NCBI RefSeq assembly: GCF_019209935.1
Contig: NZ_JAHUTN010000006.1
Span: forward strand, 62,001 to 126,000
DNA from: Corynebacterium sp. TAE3-ERU16
GTDB lineage: Bacteria; Actinomycetota; Actinomycetes; Mycobacteriales; Mycobacteriaceae
DNA: 64,000 nucleotides
Direction of reading: 5' to 3'
Shown: one piece after another, positions 8,691-17,268 of the stretch
Layout: each line of letters begins with the position of its first letter
Position numbering within the stretch: the stretch's first letter is position 1
Notes under the pieces: model-generated
Database searches by the model: none
What the model saw: only the letters and a program-made list of their open reading frames with translations
What the model was told of the DNA's origin: nothing
Translations under genes and position numbers: made by a program

Positions 8691-9059
8691 TCAAGCTATC
8701 TCGGCGACCCGTCGCTTCACGGAGGTGCGCAGCAGCGCGAGGTTGGAGGAGTGCCGGTCGACGGCCACGTAGATGAAGGACTGGTCGTCGAGCATCCGGA
8801 TGAGGTGCAGCTGGTCGTCGAGGGTGAGGAGCATGTCCTCGAGGCCGGTGTCGAGGCCGAGAGCCTTGATGGTCTTGTACTTGGCCTTGACCATCTCACT
8901 GTTGTAGGCGGACGCGACGTCGAGATCGAAGTTCGCCATCTTGGAGGCGCTGGCGAGCGACATGCCGGTGTCGAGGTCGACGACGGAGGCACCGATGAAG
9001 CCGTCCAGATCATCGGAGATGTTGGCGATGAGGTTGTTCAGGTCTTCCTGACGGGACAT
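8691..9059 (-). CDS. Roadblock/LC7 domain protein
   Basis: 122-aa cytosolic protein of the Roadblock/LC7 fold (MglB/CvnB-like): NISDDLDGFIGASVVDLDTGMSL in the first half, then LGLDTGLEDMLLTLDDQLHLIRML and a C-terminal helix. Such proteins regulate small Ras-like GTPases as GAPs or scaffolds. A GTPase gene and a second Roadblock gene are divergently encoded 150 bp away, so a shared module is likely. ATG at 9059 has the ribosome site GGAAGGA 6 bases ahead. Confidence 0.85.
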   Translation of the reverse strand: MSRQEDLNNLIANISDDLDGFIGASVVDLDTGMSLASASKMANFDLDVASAYNSEMVKAKYKTIKALGLDTGLEDMLLTLDDQLHLIRMLDDQSFIYVAVDRHSSNLALLRTSVKRRVAEIA

Positions 9060-9211
9060 GGTGATCCTTCCAAAGGGGGATTGTTTATTCTGATGGTAGC
9101 GCGTCCGGGTATCAGTTCTCGTGGTGGCCGTTGCCATGACCTATGCTGATCACCGAACGCTTGAAAAATCATAACTGCAGCTGTACCCTGTCCGCCATTT
9201 CAGGAGCCCCC

Positions 9212-9814
9212 GTGACCCATTCCCGCGAGAGATCCGGCACCCCGGAAAACGCGATACCGGACGACGCGATCATCGGTTCACCGTCGGACTCGGAGGTCGT
9301 GTTCATCGGTCCCCCCGGCGTCGGGAAGACCACCGCCGTCACCACCCTGTCGAGCGCCGCCCCCGTCACCACGGAGGTTCTCATGGTCGATGGTGCGGCA
9401 GCGTTCGCGGGTACCTCCAAACTGACCACCACCGTCGGTATCGACTACGGGATCTGGGAGCGCGGTGACGGCACCCTCGTCGGGCTGTTCGGCACCGCCG
9501 GGCAGGACCGTTTCAGCCACAGTCGGGCACCCCTGCACAACCCCGATGCGGGGGTGGTCGTCTGGTTGTTCGGCGACCGGGGGGACCTCGATGACGCCCT
9601 CGAGCACTGGATCGCCGCAGCAGGCGGACCGACCGTCGCGGAGCGGATGATGGTCGCCCTGAACTTCACCGCACCCGGTGCCGTCGAACGGGCGCGCGCC
9701 TCGCTCGCCGGGCTGGGATACGGTTCCATGCCGGTCGTCGAAGCCGATCCACGGAATCCGGAGGACATGGTTCGGCTCGTCACCGCCGCCATCCGACTGA
9801 CGGAGGAGCACTGA
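9212..9814 (+). CDS. Ras-like small GTPase (CvnD/MglA-like)
   Basis: 200-aa P-loop GTPase. G1 is GPPGVGKTT at 33-41; a Thr-rich switch I (SKLTTTVGIDYG) follows; G3 is FGTAGQDRF, the Asp-less form typical of bacterial conservon and MglA GTPases. The NKxD base-recognition motif is degenerate (ALNFTA). Start GTG at 9212 is preceded by AGGAG and by a -10-like TACCCT at 9184-9189. The stop overlaps the next ATG by one base (TGATG), so it is translationally coupled to the second Roadblock protein, its likely regulator. Confidence 0.85.
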   Translation: MTHSRERSGTPENAIPDDAIIGSPSDSEVVFIGPPGVGKTTAVTTLSSAAPVTTEVLMVDGAAAFAGTSKLTTTVGIDYGIWERGDGTLVGLFGTAGQDRFSHSRAPLHNPDAGVVVWLFGDRGDLDDALEHWIAAAGGPTVAERMMVALNFTAPGAVERARASLAGLGYGSMPVVEADPRNPEDMVRLVTAAIRLTEEH

Positions 9815-10278
9815 TGGCTGGACACGATCGGACCACCGGGCCCCGGCACCGCCGGATCCGCGGCCGGGAACTCGGTGCCAATGAGATCGCCCGAGCGGCG
9901 CTGCCGTACCTCTCGACGATCCGCGAGGAGGTCAGTGGCGTACGCGCCATCGTTCTCGGTACCGGTGACGGCATCCACGTCTGCTCACTCGGTATGGGGG
10001 GACCGGAGGACGCGGCGCGACTGTCGGCCCTCAACTCGTCGATGTTCGGTGTCGCGGGGGCCCAGGTGCAGTTGATGGGCCACCCGGATTCCGTCGGCGG
10101 GGAGACCGTCGTCGCGGTGACCATGCCCGGGGAGATCCTCATCGTGGTGAGCATCGTCTACGAGCCGGTGGGGAACCTGCTGCTCTGTGTGTCGGCGGAG
10201 GACACCCAGCTCGGGATGGCGATCCACCAGACCCGCCAGGCCGCCGATGAGCTGGCCGCCTGGCTGTCCGAGGACTGA
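9814..10278 (+). CDS. Roadblock/LC7 domain protein, GTPase partner
   Basis: 154-aa protein with an unstructured basic N-terminus (about 25 residues) and a Roadblock-like core: alternating strands GVRAIVLGTGDGIHVCSLG, a helix, then GGETVVAVTMPGEILIVVSIVYEPVGNLLLCVSA. Coupled to the GTPase by the TGATG junction, which makes it the best candidate for that GTPase's regulator. Conservons of Streptomyces contain the same pair plus a histidine-kinase-like and a DUF742 protein; neither is present here. Confidence 0.75.
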   Translation: MAGHDRTTGPRHRRIRGRELGANEIARAALPYLSTIREEVSGVRAIVLGTGDGIHVCSLGMGGPEDAARLSALNSSMFGVAGAQVQLMGHPDSVGGETVVAVTMPGEILIVVSIVYEPVGNLLLCVSAEDTQLGMAIHQTRQAADELAAWLSED

Positions 10279-10286
10279 TATCCCGT

Positions 10287-10298
10287 ACCGGCGCCGGT
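10287..10298. repeat. 12-bp perfect palindrome between convergent genes
   Basis: ACCGGCGCCGGT lies in the 31-bp gap between the Roadblock gene and the convergent M48 protease gene. No T-tract follows on either strand, so termination by it is uncertain. Confidence 0.5.
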
Positions 10299-10309
10299 CG
10301 TGTGCGGCG

Positions 10310-11176
10310 TCAGAGCATCTTCCCGTGGACGTTCCACCCCTCGGTGAGCGTCCGGCGCAGAGCGTCCATGCGACGGAAACCGACGGCGTGGTCGGCCCGG
10401 AAGTTGGCGAAGCGCAGCCAGAGGCTCTCGCCGTGGGCGGCGTTGGTGCGGAAGTACTCGTCGACGTCGATGCGGTGGCCGAGGTTCTTGCCGGCGAACA
10501 GGGTGACCATGGTCAGCACATCCTCTGGCGCGTAGTACGCGGCGACCCGGTCGGCGGTGTACTCCTGTGCGCGGGTCGTCGACTTGCCCAGGAAGAGCAG
10601 TGTCATGACGGGTGTGTAGATCAGTCTCCAGAGGGAGATGTGCCGGCACTTCACGTGCCCCAGCTCGTGGGCCATGATGAACCGGAGTGCCGCGAAATCA
10701 CCGTGCACATAGGCGAGGTCGACGATGTCGGAGTTCACGACTATGTAGGCGGCGTGTACCCGGCACTTCGTCGCGTAGGCATTCATCACGCCGTTGCCGT
10801 TGTGCAGGTAGAGCTTCGGCAGATCCGGTCCGCCCGGGCGGTTGAAGCCCATCCGCTCACCGAGCCCGGTGTAGACGGCGTAGAGCTCGGGGAGCTGCTT
10901 CTCCGTGAGTTCGATGCTGTTGGCCGCTGTCTTCCAGTAGGTCACGCGGATGAACACGAGCGCGACGACAGGTGTCACCAGCCCCAGCAGAATCCCCATC
11001 GCCCATTCGGAGGGGGCATCCCCGCTGACGAGTATCACGATCGCGGAGACGGTCACGATGGCTGTCAGGGTGAGGCCGAGAATGACCAGAGGCCATTCCG
11101 CACGGTGGCGGAGCTCCTTCACCGTCGGCTCTTCCGTGGTCGGGCTCGGTGTGGTGCGGGTCTGTGGTGCGGACAT
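10310..11176 (-). CDS. M48-family membrane zinc metalloprotease
   Basis: 288-aa membrane protease. Two hydrophobic helices occur at about residues 30-50 and 60-80, and the zinc motif HELGH follows later with a downstream Glu in EYTADRVAAYY, the usual third-ligand region of M48 (HtpX/Ste24-like) enzymes. These degrade or process membrane proteins. Start ATG at 11176 has GAAAGGGA 6 bases ahead; the longer frame runs into the tRNA-Ser terminator. It appears to be monocistronic. The substrate is unknown. Confidence 0.85.
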   Translation of the reverse strand: MSAPQTRTTPSPTTEEPTVKELRHRAEWPLVILGLTLTAIVTVSAIVILVSGDAPSEWAMGILLGLVTPVVALVFIRVTYWKTAANSIELTEKQLPELYAVYTGLGERMGFNRPGGPDLPKLYLHNGNGVMNAYATKCRVHAAYIVVNSDIVDLAYVHGDFAALRFIMAHELGHVKCRHISLWRLIYTPVMTLLFLGKSTTRAQEYTADRVAAYYAPEDVLTMVTLFAGKNLGHRIDVDEYFRTNAAHGESLWLRFANFRADHAVGFRRMDALRRTLTEGWNVHGKML

Positions 11177-11300
11177 CGTGGTCCCTTTCGGTGGTGGCCC
11201 CGGAAATCCGGGACGGATTTCCGGGGCCTGTGTCGCAGGCGTCCGGGAGGCCGCGGATGGGGACAATGGGCCTGAACGGACGGCTCTGCCGTAAAATGCG

Positions 11301-11340
11301 GAGACGCCCGTGCCGGGGAAATTCCCGGCACGGGCGTCTC
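11301..11340 (-). terminator. Terminator after tRNA-Ser(GGA)
   Basis: Perfect 17-bp inverted repeat (11301-11317 with 11324-11340) around GAAATT; on the minus strand it is followed by CGCATTTTAC. It lies directly downstream of tRNA-Ser. Confidence 0.75.
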
Positions 11341-11345
11341 TACTG

Positions 11346-11430
11346 CGGAGGATAGGGGATTTGAACCCCTGAGGGATTGCTCCCAACACGCGTTCCAGGC
11401 GTGCGACATAGGCCGCTAGTCGAATCCTCC
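11346..11430 (-). tRNA. tRNA-Ser (anticodon GGA)
   Basis: 85-nt gene on the minus strand: acceptor stem GGAGGAT/ATCCTCC, anticodon stem CACGC/GCGTG framing loop CTGGAAC (anticodon GGA), long variable arm and T-loop GTTCAAATC. The CCA end is not encoded. Confidence 0.95.
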
Positions 11431-11470
11431 AGAAAGAGCACGACGGTTCTCGCCGTCATGTCTGCGGTGT

Positions 11471-11498
11471 ACTATACCCAAACCTCCGCTCCGGACAA
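11471..11498 (-). promoter_or_regulatory. Promoter of tRNA-Ser(GGA)
   Basis: On the minus strand TTGTCC (11493-11498) is followed after 16 bp by TATAGT (11471-11476), a near-consensus sigma-A promoter giving a leader of about 35 nt before the tRNA. Confidence 0.75.
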
Positions 11499-11549
11499 AA
11501 CCCGGACCCGGCTTGGGTCTCCGGTCAATCGTGGGCTACCCTGTGGTCA

Positions 11550-11635
11550 GGACCCCGTGCGGCGTACACCTCGTGAACTCCCCCAGGGCAGGAATGCAGC
11601 AAGGGTCAGCGAGCTCTGACGGGTGCGCGGGGTCC
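11550..11635 (+). ncRNA. ffs: 4.5S/SRP RNA (small bacterial type)
   Basis: Contains the conserved SRP core: CTCCCCCAGGGCAGGAA, then TGCAGCAAGGGTCAGC and GCTCTGACGGGTGC, closed by the terminal helix GGACCCCG/CGGGGTCC. TACCCT at 11537-11542 is a -10 hexamer whose +1 falls at about 11549-11550, fixing the 5' end. It is the RNA partner of Ffh in co-translational targeting. The ends may be off by a few bases. Confidence 0.9.
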
Positions 11636-11654
11636 CCTCAAACTCAGATGTCGC

Positions 11655-11689
11655 GATGCACCGCTCCACGCCGGGCGGTGCATCTTTTT
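11655..11689 (+). terminator. Terminator of SRP RNA
   Basis: Ten-bp stem GATGCACCGC/GCGGTGCATC with a 10-base loop, followed by TTTTT. Confidence 0.92.
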
Positions 11690-11842
11690 GTCTCCCGCCC
11701 CCTTCGCGGACGGTGCTCCAGCCGTGGTGCGCCTCGGCACCGGCGGCTACAGTGGACCCCGGAGACACCGCCCGTGAGGGGAGAAACCCCGGGGCCGGTG
11801 TCCGGAACGTTTCACATCCATTCACCGCGGAAGGTGGCACCC

Positions 11843-13114
11843 ATGACGTTGCAGGATCTCGATGCGAAGGCTCTCGCCGACTTCACCGGGGAGATCTCGG
11901 CGAAGTACGAGGAACTCAAGGCCCGGAACCTGAAGCTGGATCTGACCCGCGGTAAGCCGTCGGCGGAGCAGCTCGACTTCTCCGAGGAGCTCCTCGGCCA
12001 GCCCGGTGCGGGGGAGCACACCACCGCCGACGGCATCGACGTCCGCAACTACGGTGGACTGATCGGGATCACCGACATCCGTTCGATCTACTCCGATCTC
12101 CTCGGCATCCCGGTGGATCAGATCTGGGCCGGTGACGCCTCGTCCCTCAACATCATGTTCGACCTGATCCTCGCGTCCTACGTCTGGGGCAACAACGACT
12201 CGGACACCCCGTGGAAGGACCTCGACAAGGTCCGCTGGATCTGCCCCGTCCCCGGCTACGACCGCCACTTCACGATCACCGAGCACCTCGGCTTCGAGAT
12301 GGTCACCGTCCCCATGACCGACGAGGGCCCCGACATGGACGCCGTCCGGGAACTGGTCAAGGACCCGTCGGTCAAGGGCATGTGGACCGTGCCGGTGTTC
12401 GGTAACCCGACCGGCATCACCTTCTCCGGGAAGGTCTGCCGTGAACTCGCCGAGATGGAGACCGCGGCGAAGGACTTCCGCATCGTGTGGGACAACGCCT
12501 ACGCGATCCACACCCTCACCGACGAGTTCCCCGTCATCCACAATGTGCTCGACCTCGCGGAGAAGGCCGGAAACCCGAACCGCTTCTGGTTCATGACGTC
12601 GACCTCCAAGATCACCTTCGCGGGTGCCGGCGTGGCCTTCTTCGCATCATCGAAGGAGAACCTCGACTGGTACGGCTCGCACGCGGGTGTCCGCGGTATC
12701 GGGCCGAACAAGGTCAACCAGCTCGCCCACGCCCGCTACTTCGGCGACGCCGACGGCGTCCGCGCGCTCATGCGGAGGCACGCGGCCTCACTGGCACCGA
12801 AGTTCGCGACCGTCCTCGACATCCTCGAGTCCCGGCTCGGTGAGCACGGCGTCGCCACCTGGACGAAGCCCGAGGGTGGCTACTTCATCTCCCTCGACGT
12901 CGTCGACGGAACCGCCTCGCGTGTGGTCCAGCTCGCGAAGGAGGCCGGAATCGCGCTGACCGGTGCCGGTTCCTCGTTCCCGCTGCACAAGGACCCCGAC
13001 AACCGGAACATCCGGCTCGCCCCCTCGCTGCCGCCGGTCGAGGAACTCGAGGTGGCGATGGACGGCGTCGCAACCTGCGTGCTGCTGGCGGCGGCCGAGA
13101 AGTTCGCCGGCTAA
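11843..13114 (+). CDS. aspT: Aspartate aminotransferase, class Ic type (AspT)
   Basis: PLP-dependent transamination of aspartate and 2-oxoglutarate. The 423-aa protein has the Schiff-base lysine in TSTSKITFAGAGVAFF and the PLP-binding stretch VFGNPTG and WDNAYAIHTL. Its closest match in memory is C. glutamicum AspT upstream of dnaX, of the divergent Aminotran_MocR-like (PF12897) group rather than classic AspC. ATG at 11843 has GGAAGGTGG upstream. TACAGT near 11747 is a likely -10, giving a leader of about 85 nt. Confidence 0.88.
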   Translation: MTLQDLDAKALADFTGEISAKYEELKARNLKLDLTRGKPSAEQLDFSEELLGQPGAGEHTTADGIDVRNYGGLIGITDIRSIYSDLLGIPVDQIWAGDASSLNIMFDLILASYVWGNNDSDTPWKDLDKVRWICPVPGYDRHFTITEHLGFEMVTVPMTDEGPDMDAVRELVKDPSVKGMWTVPVFGNPTGITFSGKVCRELAEMETAAKDFRIVWDNAYAIHTLTDEFPVIHNVLDLAEKAGNPNRFWFMTSTSKITFAGAGVAFFASSKENLDWYGSHAGVRGIGPNKVNQLAHARYFGDADGVRALMRRHAASLAPKFATVLDILESRLGEHGVATWTKPEGGYFISLDVVDGTASRVVQLAKEAGIALTGAGSSFPLHKDPDNRNIRLAPSLPPVEELEVAMDGVATCVLLAAAEKFAG

Positions 13115-13172
13115 CCGCCCCCTATACTCGTCTCACCGACATGTGACGGTGAGACGGGAAGGAATGGGCACG

Positions 13173-13835
13173 GTGGACCTCAGGGAGACGACCTACTGGA
13201 TCAACGATCTCATTCCGGGGTCCCTCGGGGTGTGCCGGATCGGCGACTTCCACATCGGCTCCGGGGTCCTCGACTCCGGCGAACGTCTCGCCACCACCCT
13301 CGACTTCGGGCGGGTGGACACCGGGCTGGTCACCGACATGGACAGCATCGTCGAATCGGCGACCGATGATGTCCCGACGGAGCCCGGGGATCTGGACGCC
13401 CGGCCCGTCGACGTCCGTAGCGAGGTGTTCGCGGTCGCGGCCGGCAGCTACGACTGCCTGGACCGCGTCGTCGCCGCGGCCGCCACGCTTCTGCGGGATT
13501 CCGCAGGGCGGATCCCCGCAGCCCCCGGGCAGCTGCTGCCCGGCGTCGGGGTGCTCGGTGGGCTCGTCGCGGAACCGGGCGTCACCATGCGTCACGGACT
13601 CCTCGTCGTCCCCTACGTGTGGGCGAAGGGCGTGCCCCGCATGATGGAGAAGGCCGGGGAGGTGGGAACCGACGGTGATTCGGCCACACAGCCCGCGAAC
13701 GCCCGGCTCACCGTCCTGCTGCAGCTCGTCCTTCTCACGGACGAGGAATTCTCCCACGCCCGGACCTACGGCATTCCCGCACTGCAGCAGGCGATGGTGG
13801 AACAGGGCGTCAACCTGCTCGATCTGGGGCGCTGA
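13173..13835 (+). CDS. Suppressor-of-fused (SUFU)-like domain protein
   Basis: About 220 aa. The second half (RHGLLVVPYVWAKGVPRM, LTVLLQLVLLTDEEFSHARTYGIPALQQAM, then GVNLLDLGR) follows the pattern of bacterial suppressor-of-fused proteins, often immunity-like or of unknown role. No catalytic motif is seen. The GTG at 13173 is favoured because the ribosome site GGAAGGA lies 9 bases ahead; an in-frame ATG at 13164 is too close to that site. TATACT at 13123-13128 is a likely -10. It is placed between aspT and dnaX, as in other corynebacteria. Confidence 0.65.
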   Translation: MDLRETTYWINDLIPGSLGVCRIGDFHIGSGVLDSGERLATTLDFGRVDTGLVTDMDSIVESATDDVPTEPGDLDARPVDVRSEVFAVAAGSYDCLDRVVAAAATLLRDSAGRIPAAPGQLLPGVGVLGGLVAEPGVTMRHGLLVVPYVWAKGVPRMMEKAGEVGTDGDSATQPANARLTVLLQLVLLTDEEFSHARTYGIPALQQAMVEQGVNLLDLGR

Positions 13836-13868
13836 ACTGAGCCATCCCTCCGCCGGTAGGCTGGAGGA

Positions 13869-16628
13869 GTGGCTCTCTATCGCAAGTACCGTCCCGCAAC
13901 GTTCTCCGAGGTCATCGGCCAGGAGCACGTCACCGATCCGCTGAGCGTGGCCCTCGACTCCGGTCGAATCAACCACGCCTACCTCTTCTCCGGCCCGCGG
14001 GGTTGCGGAAAGACGTCCTCCGCGCGGATCATGGCCCGGTCATTGAACTGCGCCGAGGGGCCGACATCCACACCGTGCGGCACCTGCAACTCATGCGTGT
14101 CCCTCGCGCCGGGCGGTCCCGGCAACCTCGACGTCACCGAGCTCGACGCCGCCAGCCACAACGGCGTCGACGACATGCGGGAACTGCGCGACCGGGCGCT
14201 CTACGCGCCGGCCGAGTCCCGCTACCGGGTGTTCATCATCGACGAGGCGCACATGATCACCACCGCGGGTGCCAACGCCCTGCTGAAGATCGTCGAGGAA
14301 CCCCCGGCGCACCTCGTGTTCATCTTCGCCACCACTGAGCCCGAGAAGGTCCTCGGTACCATCCGGTCCCGGACCCACCACTACCCGTTCCGGCTCCTCA
14401 CCCCGCCCGCCATGCGCAGCCTGCTCGAGCGCACCTGCGCCGCGGAGGGCGTCGAGGTCGAGGACGCCGTCTACCCGCTGGTCATCCGTGCCGGTGGTGG
14501 CTCCCCGCGTGACTCCCTGTCGGTGATGGATCAGCTGCTCGCCGGTGCCGGTCCCGACGGCCTCACCTACGACATGGCCGTGCCCCTGCTCGGGGTCACC
14601 GACTCCTCGCTCATCGACGCCGCCGTCAACGCCCTCGCCGAAGGCGACCGGGCGACGATGTTCCGCACCGTCGCCGACGTCATAGAGGCAGGGCACGATC
14701 CGCGCCGTTTCACCTCCGATCTCCTCGACCGGCTCCGTGATCTCATGGTCCTGCAGGCGGTGCCGGACGCCATCGACATGGGGCTCGTCGACGTTCCGGC
14801 TGCACAGGTGCCGGTGATCACCGAGCAGGCCTCGGCCTTCGGGGGGTCGGCGCTGGCACGTCTCGCGTCCCTCGCCAACGACGGACTCGACGAGATGCGG
14901 GGGGCCACCGCTCCCCGGCTCCTCCTGGAGATCCTCTGCGCCCGCATGCTGCTGCCCGCGGGCACCGACAGCATCGCCGGGGTCAGCCAACGGCTTGAGC
15001 TCGTCGAGCAGGGACTGAACCAGCTTCCCGACGCCCCGCCCGCGACCCGGGCCGCGGCACTCGCGGCCGTCAATCAGGAACAGAGTCGGCAGCAGTCCGA
15101 GGCCCCCGGTTCCGCCGACGCACCTGCGCAGGATCAGGCCCCGGCGTCGGTCAGCGAAGGCGCCCGTCGTGCCCGCGAAGCAGCTGAGCGTCTGGCCCGG
15201 CGAGGCGCCGAACGGCAGCAGCGGCAGGCCCCGCAACCGAATCCGGCGCCGGCCGCTGAGCCGGCGCCGGGAAGGAAGCCCGATCCCCGGGCCGATGACA
15301 CTCCGGCAGCCACTCCGCCGAAACCGGAGACCGGTCCCGGAACTGATGCGGACGTCGGGCAGGGCGCGGAACGGCGGCGGGGGACCCGCCCCGACGCCGG
15401 CCCCGGGGCGGAACAGTCCCGACCGAAGGAACCGCGGCCTGAATCCGACTCCCGTCCCGGATCCGCGCAGGAGAAACAGGATCGTCAGCCGGAGCAGCGG
15501 ACCGGGTCGGGGCCACGGCAGACCGCACGACCCGCACGGGAGGTGTCGCCCCCGCATTCGGAGCACTCCACGCCCGCCACCGAGAGCACGCCCGCCGATG
15601 CTCCCGGACACGACGACTCCGACGCGGGCGTGGAGACCCCGGCCCCCGCCCCGTCCGGGGATCCCGCCGACCTCGTGCGCCGCAACTGGGCGCAGCTACG
15701 CGCCGCCATCGGCGCGAGCAACAAGGTCGCCGAGATCATGCTGACCGAGGCCAGGGTCCTCGGTGTCCGCGGAGGGACCCTCGTCATCGGGCACAACACC
15801 GGGGCGCTCGCCTCGCGCCTCAACGCCCCGGGAAACAACGGCGCGATCGTCGCCGCGCTGAAGAACGAGCTCCAGCTCGATCTCGAGGTCGAATGCGAGG
15901 TGGGGACCGCCCCTTTTGACCCGGTGCCCCCGGCCCCGCGGAACACCTCTACCCCGAACCCCGTGCAGACTCAGTCTGATTCCTCCGGTTCGGACCCGTC
16001 GCCGCGGCAGAACCCGGCGCCCCGGGAGCCCTCGGAGCCGACGACGGCACCGGAGTCCCCGACCCGACGATCCGGCGGTGACCGGCCGGAGAAGCCGTCA
16101 CCCCGGGACGGCACCGATACCGGTGGATGGGGGACGCCGGCTCCGCTCGGCGGTCCGAAACCGGAAGCCACCGGCACCGACCGCGACCCGGAGCCGAAAC
16201 CCGCTGAACCGGTCCGACGACCGCAGCCGGACACCGGGGAACGGCCCTGGGAGCAGGTGCTCAACAGGGTGAGCCAGAGGCAGGGACGGCGTCCCGAACC
16301 ACGACGGAACGCCGACAGCTTCACCGGCGGCGTACCGTTGCCCCCCGAGCCCTTCGACGAGGATCCGCCGACACCCGATGATCCCTACGGCTACCCCGAG
16401 GATGAGGGGATGCCGGGGTCAGGACCCTCCGGTCAGCCACGGGAGCCTACGCCCGCGCCGGCGGATGCGCCGAGATCCGCCCCGACCCCGTCCGGGAACG
16501 CAACCGACGAGGAGGAGGAGGACATGCTCCGTGAGGCTGCCACCGGGCCCGGCACCCTCGACCGGCGGACCGCGAGGGACGTAGCGATGGATCTTCTCGC
16601 CGGGGAGCTCGGCGCCCGCCAGCTCTAG
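13869..16628 (+). CDS. dnaX: DNA polymerase III subunit gamma/tau
   Basis: Clamp-loader ATPase, 919 aa, larger than most because of two long Pro/Gly/Arg-rich linkers (about 395-595 and 680-890). Residues 1-370 hold the AAA+ core: Walker A GPRGCGKTSS, the zinc module CAEG..CGTCNSC and Walker B DEAHMI. A folded tau domain (DLVRRNWAQLRAAIG to ECEVG) is at about 597-680, and the end DRRTARDVAMDLLAGELGARQL is probably a short helix. Start GTG at 13869 follows TAGGCT (13857-13862) by 6 bp, so it is probably leaderless. Confidence 0.93.
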   Translation: MALYRKYRPATFSEVIGQEHVTDPLSVALDSGRINHAYLFSGPRGCGKTSSARIMARSLNCAEGPTSTPCGTCNSCVSLAPGGPGNLDVTELDAASHNGVDDMRELRDRALYAPAESRYRVFIIDEAHMITTAGANALLKIVEEPPAHLVFIFATTEPEKVLGTIRSRTHHYPFRLLTPPAMRSLLERTCAAEGVEVEDAVYPLVIRAGGGSPRDSLSVMDQLLAGAGPDGLTYDMAVPLLGVTDSSLIDAAVNALAEGDRATMFRTVADVIEAGHDPRRFTSDLLDRLRDLMVLQAVPDAIDMGLVDVPAAQVPVITEQASAFGGSALARLASLANDGLDEMRGATAPRLLLEILCARMLLPAGTDSIAGVSQRLELVEQGLNQLPDAPPATRAAALAAVNQEQSRQQSEAPGSADAPAQDQAPASVSEGARRAREAAERLARRGAERQQRQAPQPNPAPAAEPAPGRKPDPRADDTPAATPPKPETGPGTDADVGQGAERRRGTRPDAGPGAEQSRPKEPRPESDSRPGSAQEKQDRQPEQRTGSGPRQTARPAREVSPPHSEHSTPATESTPADAPGHDDSDAGVETPAPAPSGDPADLVRRNWAQLRAAIGASNKVAEIMLTEARVLGVRGGTLVIGHNTGALASRLNAPGNNGAIVAALKNELQLDLEVECEVGTAPFDPVPPAPRNTSTPNPVQTQSDSSGSDPSPRQNPAPREPSEPTTAPESPTRRSGGDRPEKPSPRDGTDTGGWGTPAPLGGPKPEATGTDRDPEPKPAEPVRRPQPDTGERPWEQVLNRVSQRQGRRPEPRRNADSFTGGVPLPPEPFDEDPPTPDDPYGYPEDEGMPGSGPSGQPREPTPAPADAPRSAPTPSGNATDEEEEDMLREAATGPGTLDRRTARDVAMDLLAGELGARQL

Positions 16629-16742
16629 AGGGGGTCCGCTCCCGGCGGGTAGACTGCCCACGGACGGTCGCCGGATCTCACCGGGGCCCGGGAAAGCGTG
16701 CGCAGCGCCGCACACCGACGAACACACCAGGAAGGTCAGTCA

Positions 16743-17072
16743 ATGACTCAGCCCGACATGAACCAGATTCTCCAGCAGGCCCAGGAGATGCAGGCCAAGC
16801 TCGAAGCCGCCCAGCAGGAGATCCTCGCCTCCAGCGTCGTCGGCGAGGCCGGCAACGGCCTGGTGAAGGCCACCATGACCGGAAACGGCCAGGTCACCGC
16901 CGTCACCATCGACCCCAAGGTCGTCGACCCCGAGGACATCGACACCCTCCAGGACCTCATCGTCGGGGCCTACGATGACGCCCACCGCAAGGTCGCGCAG
17001 ATCGCCGAAGAGAAGATGGGGCCGCTGTCCCAGGGCCTCGGCGGCGGTGACTTCGGCGGCCTGATGGGCTGA
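16743..17072 (+). CDS. YbaB/EbfC nucleoid-associated protein
   Basis: 109-aa DNA-binding dimer of the YbaB/EbfC family, with an N-terminal helix rich in Gln/Met/Ala, then LVKATMTGNGQVTAVTIDPKVV and a C-terminal helix and Gly-rich tail. It lies between dnaX and recR, the standard order. ATG at 16743 has GGAAGG upstream. A separate -10, TAGACT at 16650-16655, would give it a leader of about 85 nt. Confidence 0.92.
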   Translation: MTQPDMNQILQQAQEMQAKLEAAQQEILASSVVGEAGNGLVKATMTGNGQVTAVTIDPKVVDPEDIDTLQDLIVGAYDDAHRKVAQIAEEKMGPLSQGLGGGDFGGLMG

Positions 17073-17088
17073 CGGTCCACGCTTCACC

Positions 17089-17132
17089 CGACACCCACGC
17101 ATCCCACAGCGACCGGGGCGCGGGTGTCGTTT
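17089..17132 (+). terminator. Possible terminator after ybaB
   Basis: CGACACCC (17089-17096) pairs with GGGTGTCG (17122-17129) with a long loop and is followed by TTT; the inner bases ACGC/GCGC extend it imperfectly. Confidence 0.5.
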
Positions 17133-17268
17133 ACCGTCCGGGCCCGGCCACGCGCCGGGTCCGCGTGCTTTGGCCCCCGCCCGCGACGGCCGTAGTCTGA
17201 GCGGGGCGGCCGACCCGCAACCGGGCCGGTCCCTGTCCATGGCCTCCGAGTAGGAAAGAGACGCGCCG

